From assembly GCA_964542475.1 (NCBI GenBank), contig CAZIUL010000004.1, positions 109,659-173,658 of the forward strand: a DNA stretch of 64,000 bases, given 5' to 3'. Positions within the stretch are counted from its first letter, which is position 1; the number at the start of each line of letters is the position of its first letter. The DNA comes from CAZIUL01 sp964542475 (GTDB lineage Bacteria; Planctomycetota; B15-G4; CAYZWU01). Positions 35,532-44,979 of this stretch are shown one piece after another. Both the position numbers and the translations under genes were made by a program. The notes beneath the pieces were generated by a model. It was not told the origin of the DNA. It did no database searches and saw only the letters and a list, made by a program, of their open reading frames with translations.

Positions 35532-36323
35532 TTAGTGATCCCGCAGAGACTCGAGAAAACGGCCGTGCTTGCCGTGAATCATGTTCTCCATAAACGCCTT
35601 GAGCTTCTGGACCTCAACGTCATCGATCAGCTTCAAGCCATCGATTGCCTCGACCAGTGGTTTGCGCGATCTGAAAACCACCTTGAAAGCTCTGGAAAGG
35701 GATTCCACGGTTTTCTCGGAAAAGCCGTTCCGTTTCAGACCCACCTCGTTGCATTTCTTGGGGCGGGCCGGATCTCCGTCCGCCACCATGAACGGAGGGA
35801 CATCCATACGGACCTTGGCGAGCCCCCCGATGTATGAGTACTGGCCGATTGTCGTGAAATGATGAGCCGCGACCGCGCCGTTTAGCACCGCCCCTTCCCT
35901 CACCCTGACGTGCCCGGCCAGCAGAACGCAGTTGGCCAGGATCACCTTGTCTTCGATGACGCAGTCATGTGCCACGTGCGAGCAGGCCATGAAGTAGTTG
36001 CCGCTGCCGACAAGGGTCACGCCGTTTTCCTTGGTCGTTCCCCTGTTGATGGTAACGAACTCGCGGATCCTGTTTTCGTCGCCGATTACCAGCCGGGTGT
36101 CTTCGCCGTGGTACAGGACGTCCTGGGGCTGCCCTCCAAGAACCGCATGAGGATGAATGATGTTTTTCTTGCCGATGGTCGTGCCGCTGTGAATGACCGT
36201 GCCGGTCATCACCGTGGTTCCGTCACCGATAACAACGTCATCCTCGATGCAGCAGTGGGCCTCGACCGTGACATCGGAACCCAACTCCGCTTTCCCGCTG
36301 ATCACCGCGCTTGGATGTATCAT
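35532..36323 (-). CDS. lpxA: UDP-N-acetylglucosamine acyltransferase
   Basis: LpxA adds a hydroxyacyl chain from acyl-ACP to UDP-GlcNAc, the first step of lipid A synthesis. It is a left-handed beta-helix of hexapeptide repeats (GKAELG, TVIHSGTTIG, IHPHAVLGG) with the catalytic His in SHVAHDCVI, and a C-terminal helical part (LSRAFKVVFRS). The length of 263 is standard. It follows lpxC/fabZ by 12 bases. Confidence 0.97.
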   Translation of the reverse strand: MIHPSAVISGKAELGSDVTVEAHCCIEDDVVIGDGTTVMTGTVIHSGTTIGKKNIIHPHAVLGGQPQDVLYHGEDTRLVIGDENRIREFVTINRGTTKENGVTLVGSGNYFMACSHVAHDCVIEDKVILANCVLLAGHVRVREGAVLNGAVAAHHFTTIGQYSYIGGLAKVRMDVPPFMVADGDPARPKKCNEVGLKRNGFSEKTVESLSRAFKVVFRSRKPLVEAIDGLKLIDDVEVQKLKAFMENMIHGKHGRFLESLRDH

Positions 36324-36335
36324 CGATCCCGCTTC

Positions 36336-37640
36336 CTAGGTGGCATCCACCAGCGTAAAGGTAAGGATTGCTTCAGCCGCCACCTTCTGGTTCACCTTCG
36401 CCTTTGCTTTCACTTGACCGATTTTGTCCTTGACCTTGGTCGCCTCGATCTCAATGCGGAGCTGATCGCCCGGAATCACCGAGCGCCTGAGCTTCACCTT
36501 GTCGATGGACCACAACACGGCCAGCTTGCCGGTGTTCTCGAGCCGCCTCAGCAGCAGAACGCCTGAAAGCTGTGCCATGGCCTCAAGAATCAGCACTCCA
36601 GGCATGATGGGCTGGCCGGGCCAGTGCCCCTGGAAAAACGGCTCGTTGATGGTCACGTTCTTTATGCCGACAGCTCTCCTGTACCCCTCCATCTCGATCA
36701 CCCTGTCGATGAGCAGAAATGGGTAGCGATGGGGCAAAAGGTCAAAGATCTCCTTGATATCGAGCCCTGTATCCTGGGTGAGAACGCCCCTGGTCTCCAG
36801 AATCTGTATCTCATCCACGATCTGACGCACCAGCTCGAGGTTCGTGTCATGGCCGGTCTTGAGCGCCATGATGCGGGCGGACACGTCGGCGTTGATCAGG
36901 AAAAGATCGCCCACCAGGTCCAGCAGCTTGTGGCGCACGAACTCGTCCTTGAAACGCAGCTCGTTCTCTACAACCCGGCCGTTTTCTATGACAAGCGTGT
37001 TTTCGTACGATGCCCCCTTTCCCAGCCCGTTGCTCCTGAGTTCATCCGCTTCCTCCTTGAAGCAGAATGTCCTGGCAGGTGCGATCTCCCTGGTAAAGGT
37101 TTCCTCTTCCAAATCGAACTCGAAAAACTGGGAGCCAACAGCGTTGTCCCCATAGTCGAGGGTGTAGCTCAGGTGGAAACCGCCGTCAACCGCCGGAAAA
37201 GCTCCTAGGGAACAGTTTTCCCCTTCGACAATAAGCGGCGAGCTCAGGTCGAACTGTTTCCGGGTGGCTTTCTGCTCCACCACTCCAGCTTCGAGAATGG
37301 CGTTCAGATAGGGGGCGGAGGAGCCGTCGAGGCCGGGCAGCTCGGGGCCGTTTATTTCAACATCCAGGTTGTCTATATTCAAACCCATCAGGGCGGCGAA
37401 GAAATGCTCCGTGGTGTGTACCTCGCTGCGCCCGTTTCTCAATGAGGTCCTGCGGTGGCTTTTCCCCAGGAAATCAACCGTGGCAGGAATATTGGGCTCG
37501 TCCGGCAGGTCCGTGCGCACAAAAACAAGACCGGAATCCGGAGTTGCGGGCTTGATCTTGAGGTGCACCTCCTGACCCATATGAAGGCCTGTCCCTGAAA
37601 TCTCGATCGGATTTTTAATCGTTCTTTGATTGCGTTTCAA
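36336..37640 (-). CDS. lpxC/fabZ: Bifunctional LpxC deacetylase / FabZ dehydratase
   Basis: Residues 1-285 are LpxC, the zinc deacetylase committing UDP-acyl-GlcNAc to lipid A, with HTTEHFFAAL, the zinc-binding HKLLDLVGD and the catalytic-region GHDTNLELV. Residues 290-434 are FabZ, the hydroxyacyl-ACP dehydratase, with LPHRYPFLLIDR and GHWPGQPIMPGVLILEAMAQ. Fusions of these two are known from Bacteroidetes and some PVC-type lineages. The start is TTG at 37640 behind AAGGG, overlapping the lpxD end by 26 bases. Confidence 0.97.
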   Translation of the reverse strand: MKRNQRTIKNPIEISGTGLHMGQEVHLKIKPATPDSGLVFVRTDLPDEPNIPATVDFLGKSHRRTSLRNGRSEVHTTEHFFAALMGLNIDNLDVEINGPELPGLDGSSAPYLNAILEAGVVEQKATRKQFDLSSPLIVEGENCSLGAFPAVDGGFHLSYTLDYGDNAVGSQFFEFDLEEETFTREIAPARTFCFKEEADELRSNGLGKGASYENTLVIENGRVVENELRFKDEFVRHKLLDLVGDLFLINADVSARIMALKTGHDTNLELVRQIVDEIQILETRGVLTQDTGLDIKEIFDLLPHRYPFLLIDRVIEMEGYRRAVGIKNVTINEPFFQGHWPGQPIMPGVLILEAMAQLSGVLLLRRLENTGKLAVLWSIDKVKLRRSVIPGDQLRIEIEATKVKDKIGQVKAKAKVNQKVAAEAILTFTLVDAT

Positions 37641-38676
37641 GACTACTGACCCTTTTCAACAACCCTTTGACGGTTTTGAGCATATCGGGGATTTTCCGCA
37701 TGCTTATCAGCTCGCGTTTCTTATCGCTGTGCCGGATGGCAGGGCTTCCAAACATGATCTCGTTTTCCGGAACATCTTTCCCTATTCCTGACTGGGCAGC
37801 CACCCTGACGTTGTCGCCGATGTTCAGGTGCCCTACAACACCGACCTGCCCGGCCAGGATCACGTTGTTTCCGAGCGTGGAGCTTCCTGCAATGCCTGTC
37901 TGGCTTATGATGATGCAGTTCTTGCCTGTGACCACATTGTGCGCTATCTGGACCAGGTTGTCTATCTTGGTCCCGCGGCCGATCCGCGTTGTATCGAAAC
38001 GGGCACGGTCGATCGTCACATTGGCCCCGATCTCGACGTCATCCTCCAGAACAACTGATCCGAACTGATCCTGCTTCTGATACGTTCCGTCCTCGCCAAC
38101 GAAACCGAATCCATCGGAGCCGATCACAGCGCCGGCATGGATGATGACCCGGCTTCCGATCCTCGCGCGCTCCCTGATTACCACGTTGGGATTAAAAATA
38201 CAACTATCGCCGACACGGCATTCGTGACCGACATAGACCCCTGGATATATGATGGTTCCGTCACCGATGGAACAGCCCGGTTCTATGGTGACGTTGGCCA
38301 TTACAACCACTCCCTCGCCGAGGACAGCGTCCGGGCTCACAACTGCGCTGGAGTGGACACCGGCATCGAAACGGATAGGAGGCGGCTTGATCAGCTCGAG
38401 AAGCTTTTCCCACGCCTGGGATGGATCATCGACCCGTATCAGGTCGAACCCCTCGATTTCGATCGTCCTGTCCACGATCAATGCTGATGCCGCGGACTTT
38501 CCGGCCATTGACGCGTATTTCTCGTTTATTACGAAAGAGAGCTGTCCCGGCATTGCTTCCCGGATCCCGGCAACACCGGTGACGACCAGTGAACCGTCCC
38601 CATCCACCTTGCCGCCCACATGCAGGGCAAGCTCATCGAGGTTCTTTCCGAAATTCGACTCTTCCGGCTTTTCCAT
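37615..38676 (-). CDS. lpxD: UDP-3-O-(3-hydroxyacyl)glucosamine N-acyltransferase
   Basis: LpxD adds the second acyl chain to the product of LpxC. The N-terminal domain (about 1-105) recognises uridine; the rest is a left-handed beta-helix (DAVLGEGVVVMANVTIEPG) with the catalytic His in VQIAHNVVTG (about residue 245), and ends in a helix. I chose ATG 38676; earlier Met codons (38697, 38712) give extra residues with no match to the family. It overlaps lpxC/fabZ by 26 bases. Confidence 0.95.
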   Translation of the reverse strand: MEKPEESNFGKNLDELALHVGGKVDGDGSLVVTGVAGIREAMPGQLSFVINEKYASMAGKSAASALIVDRTIEIEGFDLIRVDDPSQAWEKLLELIKPPPIRFDAGVHSSAVVSPDAVLGEGVVVMANVTIEPGCSIGDGTIIYPGVYVGHECRVGDSCIFNPNVVIRERARIGSRVIIHAGAVIGSDGFGFVGEDGTYQKQDQFGSVVLEDDVEIGANVTIDRARFDTTRIGRGTKIDNLVQIAHNVVTGKNCIIISQTGIAGSSTLGNNVILAGQVGVVGHLNIGDNVRVAAQSGIGKDVPENEIMFGSPAIRHSDKKRELISMRKIPDMLKTVKGLLKRVSSLETQSKND

Positions 38677-38777
38677 GAAAAACTGTCTCCACCTCATCAT
38701 TAACAAAACCAATGGCCCTGAGAAAACCGGTGTCCGGCGTCCTGTTGATCGAACGGCACAGGGTTACCCAGCCGTGC

Positions 38778-39380
38778 TCACGACCCGTTGATAATGGTAA
38801 TTACAGCATCTGATATGTCAAGATGATCGTCGTTCCAGACAACATGAACCAATGATACCCAGTTGAGAAAGTCATTGGGCCGTTCAGACCTGAGCCGGTC
38901 GATGCCCACGCTGCAGGTCATGACCAATTCAATGCCGTGTTCGCGGGAATAAGCCTCGACCGCCTGCTCCAGATCAGCATATACCTGCTTGAGGGCCCGG
39001 CTGGAGCGCGAATCGCATTCCCGGACAAGATTCCTCTTTTTCTGCTCAAAAACAAGCTCCTTCTGTTCTATCGCGTTTTTTCCGTTCTGGTACTCCCTGC
39101 TTTCCACAGCATAACCGATCATTTCGTTTTTGAGATCCATAATTTCCTTCTCGAACAGGGCGAGATCTTCCTCGCCGTTCTTCAGAAACTCCTTGATCTC
39201 GTCCTCCGCTGACTTCAGTTTCTTGGAGCTGCTCAGAATCCTTGAGATATCGATCGTAGCGATCTTCTCCCCCGTCATTTTGCCGCTTGCTCCGGTTTCT
39301 CCGATGAGGCTGTTCGAAAAAACAACGGCAACAACAAGGACCGCCGTAAAGAACAGGTTTTTCGCTCCTGATGATTTCAT
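38778..39380 (-). CDS. ompH: Skp/OmpH-family periplasmic chaperone
   Basis: The product is exported: signal with FFTAVLVVAVVFSNSL. The mature part is the classical Skp layout: a short strand (KIATIDISRILSSSKKL), then a long coiled coil (residues about 45-130, rich in Glu and Lys), then a strand LVMTCSVG. It keeps unfolded outer-membrane proteins soluble in the periplasm. The ATG at 39380 has AGGAG eight bases upstream. It lies between bamA and lpxD. Confidence 0.93.
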   Translation of the reverse strand: MKSSGAKNLFFTAVLVVAVVFSNSLIGETGASGKMTGEKIATIDISRILSSSKKLKSAEDEIKEFLKNGEEDLALFEKEIMDLKNEMIGYAVESREYQNGKNAIEQKELVFEQKKRNLVRECDSRSSRALKQVYADLEQAVEAYSREHGIELVMTCSVGIDRLRSERPNDFLNWVSLVHVVWNDDHLDISDAVITIINGS

Positions 39381-39491
39381 TGCTTGCGCTCCTATCATGT
39401 CATGGTTTTCGAACTGTTATTTCCCGTCAACCACTTTCCTCCGGCGTGATGCAGGGTCTGACATCCCCTCTGCACCGGCAGGTGGACTGGG

Positions 39492-41993
39492 TCAGAAGAA
39501 CTTGCTTATGTTGATATTGAACGATCTTCGCTCATCATCCGGATATCTCTTCAGAGGTATCCCGTAGAAGAGCGAAATGGGAATGCCGCCGAGCACAGGC
39601 AGGCTCAGCTTGATGCCCGCACCGTACGATGTTCGTATGTGGTGAAAAAGATCTGAATCATGAATATCTTCGGCAACACTCCCCCCATCGAAAAAGAGTA
39701 TGCCCTTCAGCATGGTTTCTTCCGTGTCCAGGAGACGGTTATATTCGGATACGATGGGAATGCTGTATTCCGTTGCGAAGCTGAGAGCTGCTTTACCGCC
39801 GACTGTGTCCCCTCCAATGTGCGGCCCCACTCCTCTCCACCGGAATCCGCGAAGTGGAAACGCCCCTGTAACACCGCCCGCGAAAAGGCGCTCGAATATG
39901 GGCACTTCATTCATGCTTCCGTGTTCTTCCACCCATCCGAACGACCCCTTGAACAGGATAACATGCTTGAGACCCGAATCCAGTTCGATCGCCGGAACGA
40001 AGAACCTGCCGCTTGCAATAGCCCTGGATATCTCGATGTCGCTTCCCATGAACCCGCCGGAGTATTCGTAGTCAAGCGAGCTCATGTAGCCGAAGGTGGG
40101 TTCGAAAGGCTTGTCCAGGTCGGAATATGATACCCTTCCCTGGAGTGATCTCATCCCGTTCTTGCCGTCGTAATCGGTAAAAATGTGGTTCTCGGGATCG
40201 GTCAAAGCCTGACCAAGTCCATTAGATCCGTGCTCAAAAAAGGAATCGTCCACGGAAAACACGTCGTCATCATAGTTGAGGTTGATGAGCTCGCTCTTGA
40301 ATCCCAAGCTGGTGTAGAACTCCTTGGACCAGCGTTTCCCTAGCACGGGGTTTACACCCACGCACCGCTGCTTGTAATCACTGAAATAGTTGGAGCGCCT
40401 GAATACATCCAAAGAGAAGCTGACCGGGTAGGGCTGGGTGTCGAAGAGGTACGGTTCGCGGAAAAATATACGGTAAGTGGACTGGTGCGTGCCGGGAATA
40501 GCGCTCAAGGTAAGGCCCTGTCCAGCCCCGTGAAAAGCATCGTTGGAAAAAAACTCGGTTGGAAACGCCCACAGGGAAGAAGGAGGATCGCTGATGTCGA
40601 AGTTGTGCTTGTCTACGTTGATGCCGCCGATAATGCCGGTATCGGTGCTGAGTCCCACTGTGAAGGTGAAAAAACCGCTTCCCCCCTCTTCAACGTCGAT
40701 CAACAGGTCTTCCAGGGCCGGATCGTCTGTTGGACGGAAAATCATGTCCAGCGCCGGAGCCCCCTTCTCGTCCCTGAAATACTGCAGGCCGAGAAGCTTC
40801 TGGCCGCTCCACTGGTACTCTCCCCAGTCGATTATGTCGCCTGGATAAAGCGTGATCTCCCTTCGAATGACCTTGTCCTGGGTGGAAACATTCCCCGAAA
40901 TGATCACATCCCTGAGCGTTTTTTGTTCCCCCTCGTCCACACGGAATATCAGATCCACCTGAGGACTCTCCTCGTCATAAACAGGATCCAGATCCCGAAC
41001 CTCGGCACGGATGTAACCCCTGTCCATGTAGAAACGCCGGATCAGACGGATGTCTTTTTTTATCCGCAACTTCTGGTAAGGATCTCCCCGTTCGATCGTT
41101 ACGAGCTCCTCCAGCTGTTCCGGAAAAAAGGCGCGGCAGCCCTCCACATCTATGTTGCCGATAAAATAGCGCTCCCCCTCCTGCACCAGTATGTTGATCT
41201 CCACCTCATCGTAAACATCGTTGAACACCAGGGAATCGAGAGAAACGCGCGCATCCAGATAGCCCTCTTCCTGCAGGTACCTGTTTAATTCGTTGATATC
41301 GGTGTTGAGGATGTCCTTTCTCAGCTTGTCCGGAAAAAGCCACTTGAAGTTATAAAACCTGGGTTCGCCCAGGGTCATGACACTACGGAGGTCACCGTCG
41401 TCCAGGTGCGTCAAACCCGAAAAATTAATCGCTTCAACAGAGACATCCTCCCCCTTGAGCACATCGAACACGGCGCGATATCCGTTTTCAACAGGCTCGA
41501 GCAGGGGCTTGACCTCGATAAAGTAATATCCGTCCTCCTTGAAATGATCCTCTATCCTGGCCGCATCGGACATGAGCAGGTCCTGGTCCGGCAGGGCGTA
41601 TTCTCCCAATCCCAGAATGCTCCTCAGCTTCTCCGCTTCTGAGTCGTCTATTCCACGGAAGCAGAACTCCTGGATTCTGGACGCTTCGAGATAGATTACG
41701 ACCTTGACCCCACCGGGCACATCCTGTGGCTGAATGTACGCATTAACGTGGAACTTCTCCTTGATCATGTGGAAGTCCTGGTTTCCCTTGGCCTCGTCGT
41801 AAAGCTCGCCTACCCTGGTTTTCAGGTTCTCGCTGATTTCGGAGGGGTTCACTGCATCCACGTCCCCCTGAAACTCTATCTCCACAACTTTCCGGGATTC
41901 CTGCGCCGGTGCATAATCAGAAACGAAAAAGCCCACAAGGAAAAAAACAACAGGCGCAAAGGCACGCCAAGCGGCTGTGCAGGGGAGGCTCAT
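39492..41993 (-). CDS. bamA: Outer-membrane protein assembly factor BamA
   Basis: BamA folds and inserts beta-barrel proteins. A signal peptide (FAPVVFFLVGFFVSDYAPA) is followed by POTRA-type repeats to about residue 440 (VVEIEFQGDV, VEAINFSGLTHL, FIGNIDVEGCRAF, LRDVIISGNVSTQ) and a C-terminal barrel. The GxFPLRGF-type motif (GAFPLRGFRWRG) is in the barrel, and the protein ends on Phe, as barrels do. The first POTRA repeats are more divergent. ATG at 41993 overlaps the dnaB stop by four bases. Confidence 0.96.
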   Translation of the reverse strand: MSLPCTAAWRAFAPVVFFLVGFFVSDYAPAQESRKVVEIEFQGDVDAVNPSEISENLKTRVGELYDEAKGNQDFHMIKEKFHVNAYIQPQDVPGGVKVVIYLEASRIQEFCFRGIDDSEAEKLRSILGLGEYALPDQDLLMSDAARIEDHFKEDGYYFIEVKPLLEPVENGYRAVFDVLKGEDVSVEAINFSGLTHLDDGDLRSVMTLGEPRFYNFKWLFPDKLRKDILNTDINELNRYLQEEGYLDARVSLDSLVFNDVYDEVEINILVQEGERYFIGNIDVEGCRAFFPEQLEELVTIERGDPYQKLRIKKDIRLIRRFYMDRGYIRAEVRDLDPVYDEESPQVDLIFRVDEGEQKTLRDVIISGNVSTQDKVIRREITLYPGDIIDWGEYQWSGQKLLGLQYFRDEKGAPALDMIFRPTDDPALEDLLIDVEEGGSGFFTFTVGLSTDTGIIGGINVDKHNFDISDPPSSLWAFPTEFFSNDAFHGAGQGLTLSAIPGTHQSTYRIFFREPYLFDTQPYPVSFSLDVFRRSNYFSDYKQRCVGVNPVLGKRWSKEFYTSLGFKSELINLNYDDDVFSVDDSFFEHGSNGLGQALTDPENHIFTDYDGKNGMRSLQGRVSYSDLDKPFEPTFGYMSSLDYEYSGGFMGSDIEISRAIASGRFFVPAIELDSGLKHVILFKGSFGWVEEHGSMNEVPIFERLFAGGVTGAFPLRGFRWRGVGPHIGGDTVGGKAALSFATEYSIPIVSEYNRLLDTEETMLKGILFFDGGSVAEDIHDSDLFHHIRTSYGAGIKLSLPVLGGIPISLFYGIPLKRYPDDERRSFNINISKFF

Positions 41994-43372
41994 AAGTTAA
42001 ACTCTTCAGAGTTCCGGGATTCGCGCGGCTCCATGTAATGTTTGCTCTCGAACCTCATGAACTGGGGAAAAAACAGAAGCTCCACTTTTCCGGTAGGTCC
42101 GTTCCTGTGCTTTGCAATCTGCACCTCGGCCTTGTTCTTGTTCTCCGGGGAAGTACCTTTGTAGTACTCATCCCTGTAAAGGAAAAGTACGGCATCGGCA
42201 TCCTGTTCGATGGAACCGGATTCCCTGAGGTCGACCATCAAAGGATGCTTGTCCGCCCTGGAATCCACGCTGCGGTTGAGCTGGGAAAGAGCGAGCACGG
42301 GAATGTTAAGCTCCCTTGCGAGGTGTTTCAAACCCTGGGAAATGAACGTGATTTCCATCTGCCGGTTCTCAGCGTACCGTCCCAGCGTAAGCAGCTGCAT
42401 ATAGTCGACAATCAGCAGTTTTATGTCATGCCGGGCGCAGAGCCGTCTCGCTTTGGCCCTCAGGGCCAGGAGGCTTAATCCCGGGGTATCGTCGATGAAA
42501 ATGGGCGCGCTAGAAAGGCGATCGGCAGCCCGTGGAAGCTCGTTCCAATCGCTGTCATTCAGCTCGCCGCGGCGCATGCGGTGCGCATCGATCCTGGCGT
42601 TGGCGCACAGCATGTTCTGCGCTATCTGCTCCCTTGCCATCTCACAGGAGAACAGAAGAACGCCTGATTTGCCCAAAGCGGCCACGTTATCAGCAATGTT
42701 GAGCGCAAGGCTGGTTTTGCCCATGCTGGGCCTGGCGGCAAGCACCAGCAGCTCCGCGGGATGCAACCCGTCGAGCAAATCATCAAGGTCAGGATACCTG
42801 GTGGGAAGCCCCGTTATCCGCCCGCCCTCGTTCAGCTGAAGGTTGTCGATCTTCTTCAGGGCGGCCTTCAACAGCTCCTGGATCGATTCGGTATCGCTTC
42901 GCTGCCCCATTTCCGCGATTTTGAAAATCTTCTGTTCAGCCTCGTCAAGCAGCCGGCCTATATCTTCCGGGTTGCCACGGGCTTCATTAATAATCTCGGT
43001 TGCCGCCTGGATAAGGTTGCGCTGCGATGCCTTGTCCCGGACTATTCTTGCATAGTACTCGGCGTTTGCTGAAGAATGAACCTTTTCCGCAAGCGTAATA
43101 AGATATTCGGTGCCTCCGATTTTTTCGATGGCGCCGGATTTTTCCATCTCCTCCTTCAGTATCAACAGGTCGAAATCGATGCTCTTCTCGTACAGCTTGA
43201 TTAGTTCGGAATAGACCTGCCGGTGGGAACTCGTGTAGAAATCTTGAGCTCTCAGAACAAGGGAAACATCACCGATTGCTTCACGATCCAGGATCATCGA
43301 CCCCAGAACAGCCATCTCAGCTTCCTTGTTGTGAGGCAGAACAGCCCTTAACGCTCTTTCCTCATCTCTCAC
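41990..43372 (-). CDS. dnaB: Replicative DNA helicase
   Basis: DnaB unwinds DNA at the replication fork. The N-terminal domain has PHNKEAEMAVLGSMI; the RecA-like domain has Walker A ARPSMGKTSLALN (about 215), LLIVDYMQLL, ALSQLNRSVD and RESGSIEQDADAVLF. The length of about 460 without extra insertion indicates no intein. GTG at 43372 has a G-rich Shine-Dalgarno five bases upstream; another GTG at 43378 is possible. The stop overlaps the bamA start. Confidence 0.96.
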   Translation of the reverse strand: MRDEERALRAVLPHNKEAEMAVLGSMILDREAIGDVSLVLRAQDFYTSSHRQVYSELIKLYEKSIDFDLLILKEEMEKSGAIEKIGGTEYLITLAEKVHSSANAEYYARIVRDKASQRNLIQAATEIINEARGNPEDIGRLLDEAEQKIFKIAEMGQRSDTESIQELLKAALKKIDNLQLNEGGRITGLPTRYPDLDDLLDGLHPAELLVLAARPSMGKTSLALNIADNVAALGKSGVLLFSCEMAREQIAQNMLCANARIDAHRMRRGELNDSDWNELPRAADRLSSAPIFIDDTPGLSLLALRAKARRLCARHDIKLLIVDYMQLLTLGRYAENRQMEITFISQGLKHLARELNIPVLALSQLNRSVDSRADKHPLMVDLRESGSIEQDADAVLFLYRDEYYKGTSPENKNKAEVQIAKHRNGPTGKVELLFFPQFMRFESKHYMEPRESRNSEEFNL

Positions 43373-43427
43373 GAACACCCCCTCATCTGCGCCGGAAATG
43401 CGGCACAGACCGCCTTCTAATTACTGC

Positions 43428-43949
43428 TTACTCGTCTCCCTCGGTGCTGTCCTGCGACACCTGGTCAGAGGGTGTGTTTTCCGCTTTTTTTTCGCCTTCC
43501 TCGGATTTTTCTTCAACAACCCAGACCCTCAGCTTCGCCTGTATCTCGGAATGAAGATGCACAGGCACTGAATATACTCCCACTTCCTTGATGTTGCCCT
43601 CCAGGCGGATGGCTTTTATATCCAGCTCAACCCCTTCATCCTTAAGTGCTTCGTGTATCATGGCTATGGATACCGAGCCGAACAGATGTCCATCAGAAGA
43701 GACCTTTGCCTGTATGGTCAAGGAAATCGAATTCAACCGGGCAGCCATCTCTCTGAGCATGCCCAGCTCCTCCAGCTCATCCTGCCGTATCCTCTTCTTC
43801 AGCGATTCAAGCCTCTGAAGACTCTCCGCATTCACCTGCGCGCCGATGCCTTTTGGAATCAAGCAGTTTCTCGCGTATCCATCCTTCACGTTAACGATGT
43901 CGCCGCGCAGTCCCAACTTTTCCATGTTCTCTAATAAAATTATTTCCAT
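43428..43949 (-). CDS. rplI: Ribosomal protein L9 with acidic tail
   Basis: The start MEIILLENMEKLGLRGDIVNVKDGYARNCLIP region is the highly conserved N-domain that binds 23S rRNA, followed by the connecting helix and C-domain to about residue 145. The last 30 residues (KSEEGEKKAEN onward) are acidic and absent from typical L9. The ATG at 43949 has GAGGA nine bases upstream. It precedes dnaB and follows rpsR. Confidence 0.96.
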   Translation of the reverse strand: MEIILLENMEKLGLRGDIVNVKDGYARNCLIPKGIGAQVNAESLQRLESLKKRIRQDELEELGMLREMAARLNSISLTIQAKVSSDGHLFGSVSIAMIHEALKDEGVELDIKAIRLEGNIKEVGVYSVPVHLHSEIQAKLRVWVVEEKSEEGEKKAENTPSDQVSQDSTEGDE

Positions 43950-44135
43950 TGCTTTCAATCCTCAATATTTCTGCCCTATCCGAAGGTCCGATACACCCGG
44001 AAAGCTCATAAGCTCCAAAGTCAAAACAAAGGTCATAAACCAGCTCGGTTCCGGTTCCAGGCACATCAGAAACGGCAAGAACCGGTCAATGAGCAGCAAA
44101 CAGAAGACGGTTGGCTCAGCTTTATTACGCACGCC

Positions 44136-44369
44136 TTAACCGACGAAGGGCATCAGACCAATGAAACGGGCTCGTTTAATCGCGAGCTTGACCTTACGCT
44201 GGTGTTTTGCGCAGTTGCCCGAGCGTTTGCGGGAAAAAAGCTTACCCTGGGTTGTACATAACTTCTGCATGATGCTGACATCCTTGTAATCAACCACAAG
44301 ATCATCTGACCTGCAAAACCTGCAGCGGCCTTTTTCGCTGAACTTCCTGTAACGTTTCTTGTCTGCCAT
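44136..44369 (-). CDS. rpsR: Ribosomal protein S18
   Basis: It is a 77-residue S18 with KGRCRFCRSDDLVVDYKDV and ITRARFIG-type ending (IKRARFIGLMPFVG). The CxxC and a further Cys (GNCAKHQ) suggest the zinc-binding (C+) form. GGAG precedes the ATG. It lies between rpsF and rplI; unlike many bacteria there is no ssb between rpsF and rpsR. Confidence 0.97.
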   Translation of the reverse strand: MADKKRYRKFSEKGRCRFCRSDDLVVDYKDVSIMQKLCTTQGKLFSRKRSGNCAKHQRKVKLAIKRARFIGLMPFVG

Positions 44370-44421
44370 TTATTTCTCCATGCGTTGTATGAACGCTGAT
44401 TAAACCGATAAATACCACCAA

Positions 44422-44910
44422 TCAATCATCCTCAGCCGAGCTATCCAACTCATCCTCAGGATTAAAGTCTTCTTCCGGATTGGGCAGCTCGTTGTCCGGG
44501 CTGTAAACCGGCTCGTCTAGGATCGAGCCTTCCGATATCTCTTCAAGCCTGCCTTCAGATTTTTCTTCGGGTTCATGTTCCTCATCTGGCTTGCTCTCCG
44601 GCTCATTAACTGAAAAGTCCGGAATAGCGGCTATTTTCAGAAAAAGGGCCCTGAGAACCAGGGGAGACAGCTCGCATTCGCGGTTCAACACGGTGATGGT
44701 ATCCGGACCTCCGGTAAAGTAACAGAGGTAATACGTGCCGTTTACAGTACCCTTTATCTCGTAGGCCAGCTTGCGTTCATCCCATTTTCCGAACTCGACA
44801 ACCTTGCCTTCGGATTTCGAAATCAGCGCTTTGATGTGGTCAACGACCTCGTCCGAACCCTTTTTCAACGACTTGGAATCAACGAGAAACATGCCTTCAT
44901 AGTTCTTCAA
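44422..44910 (-). CDS. rpsF: Ribosomal protein S6 with long acidic tail
   Basis: Residues 1-100 are S6 (NYEGMFLVDSKS, KWDERKLAYEIKG, GTYYLCYFTG, LSPLVLRALFL). Residues 105-162 are almost purely acidic and Ser/Pro-rich (EEHEPEEKSEG, NPEEDFNPEDELD). In Escherichia coli S6 receives added glutamates after translation; here an acidic tail is encoded. The start is TTG at 44910, with GGAG seven bases upstream. Confidence 0.95.
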   Translation of the reverse strand: MKNYEGMFLVDSKSLKKGSDEVVDHIKALISKSEGKVVEFGKWDERKLAYEIKGTVNGTYYLCYFTGGPDTITVLNRECELSPLVLRALFLKIAAIPDFSVNEPESKPDEEHEPEEKSEGRLEEISEGSILDEPVYSPDNELPNPEEDFNPEDELDSSAEDD

Positions 44911-44979
44911 GATAGCGCTCCGTTAACATGAAAATAATACGCTCAATATAACACAAACATCATAACCGGTCCGGTTTTT

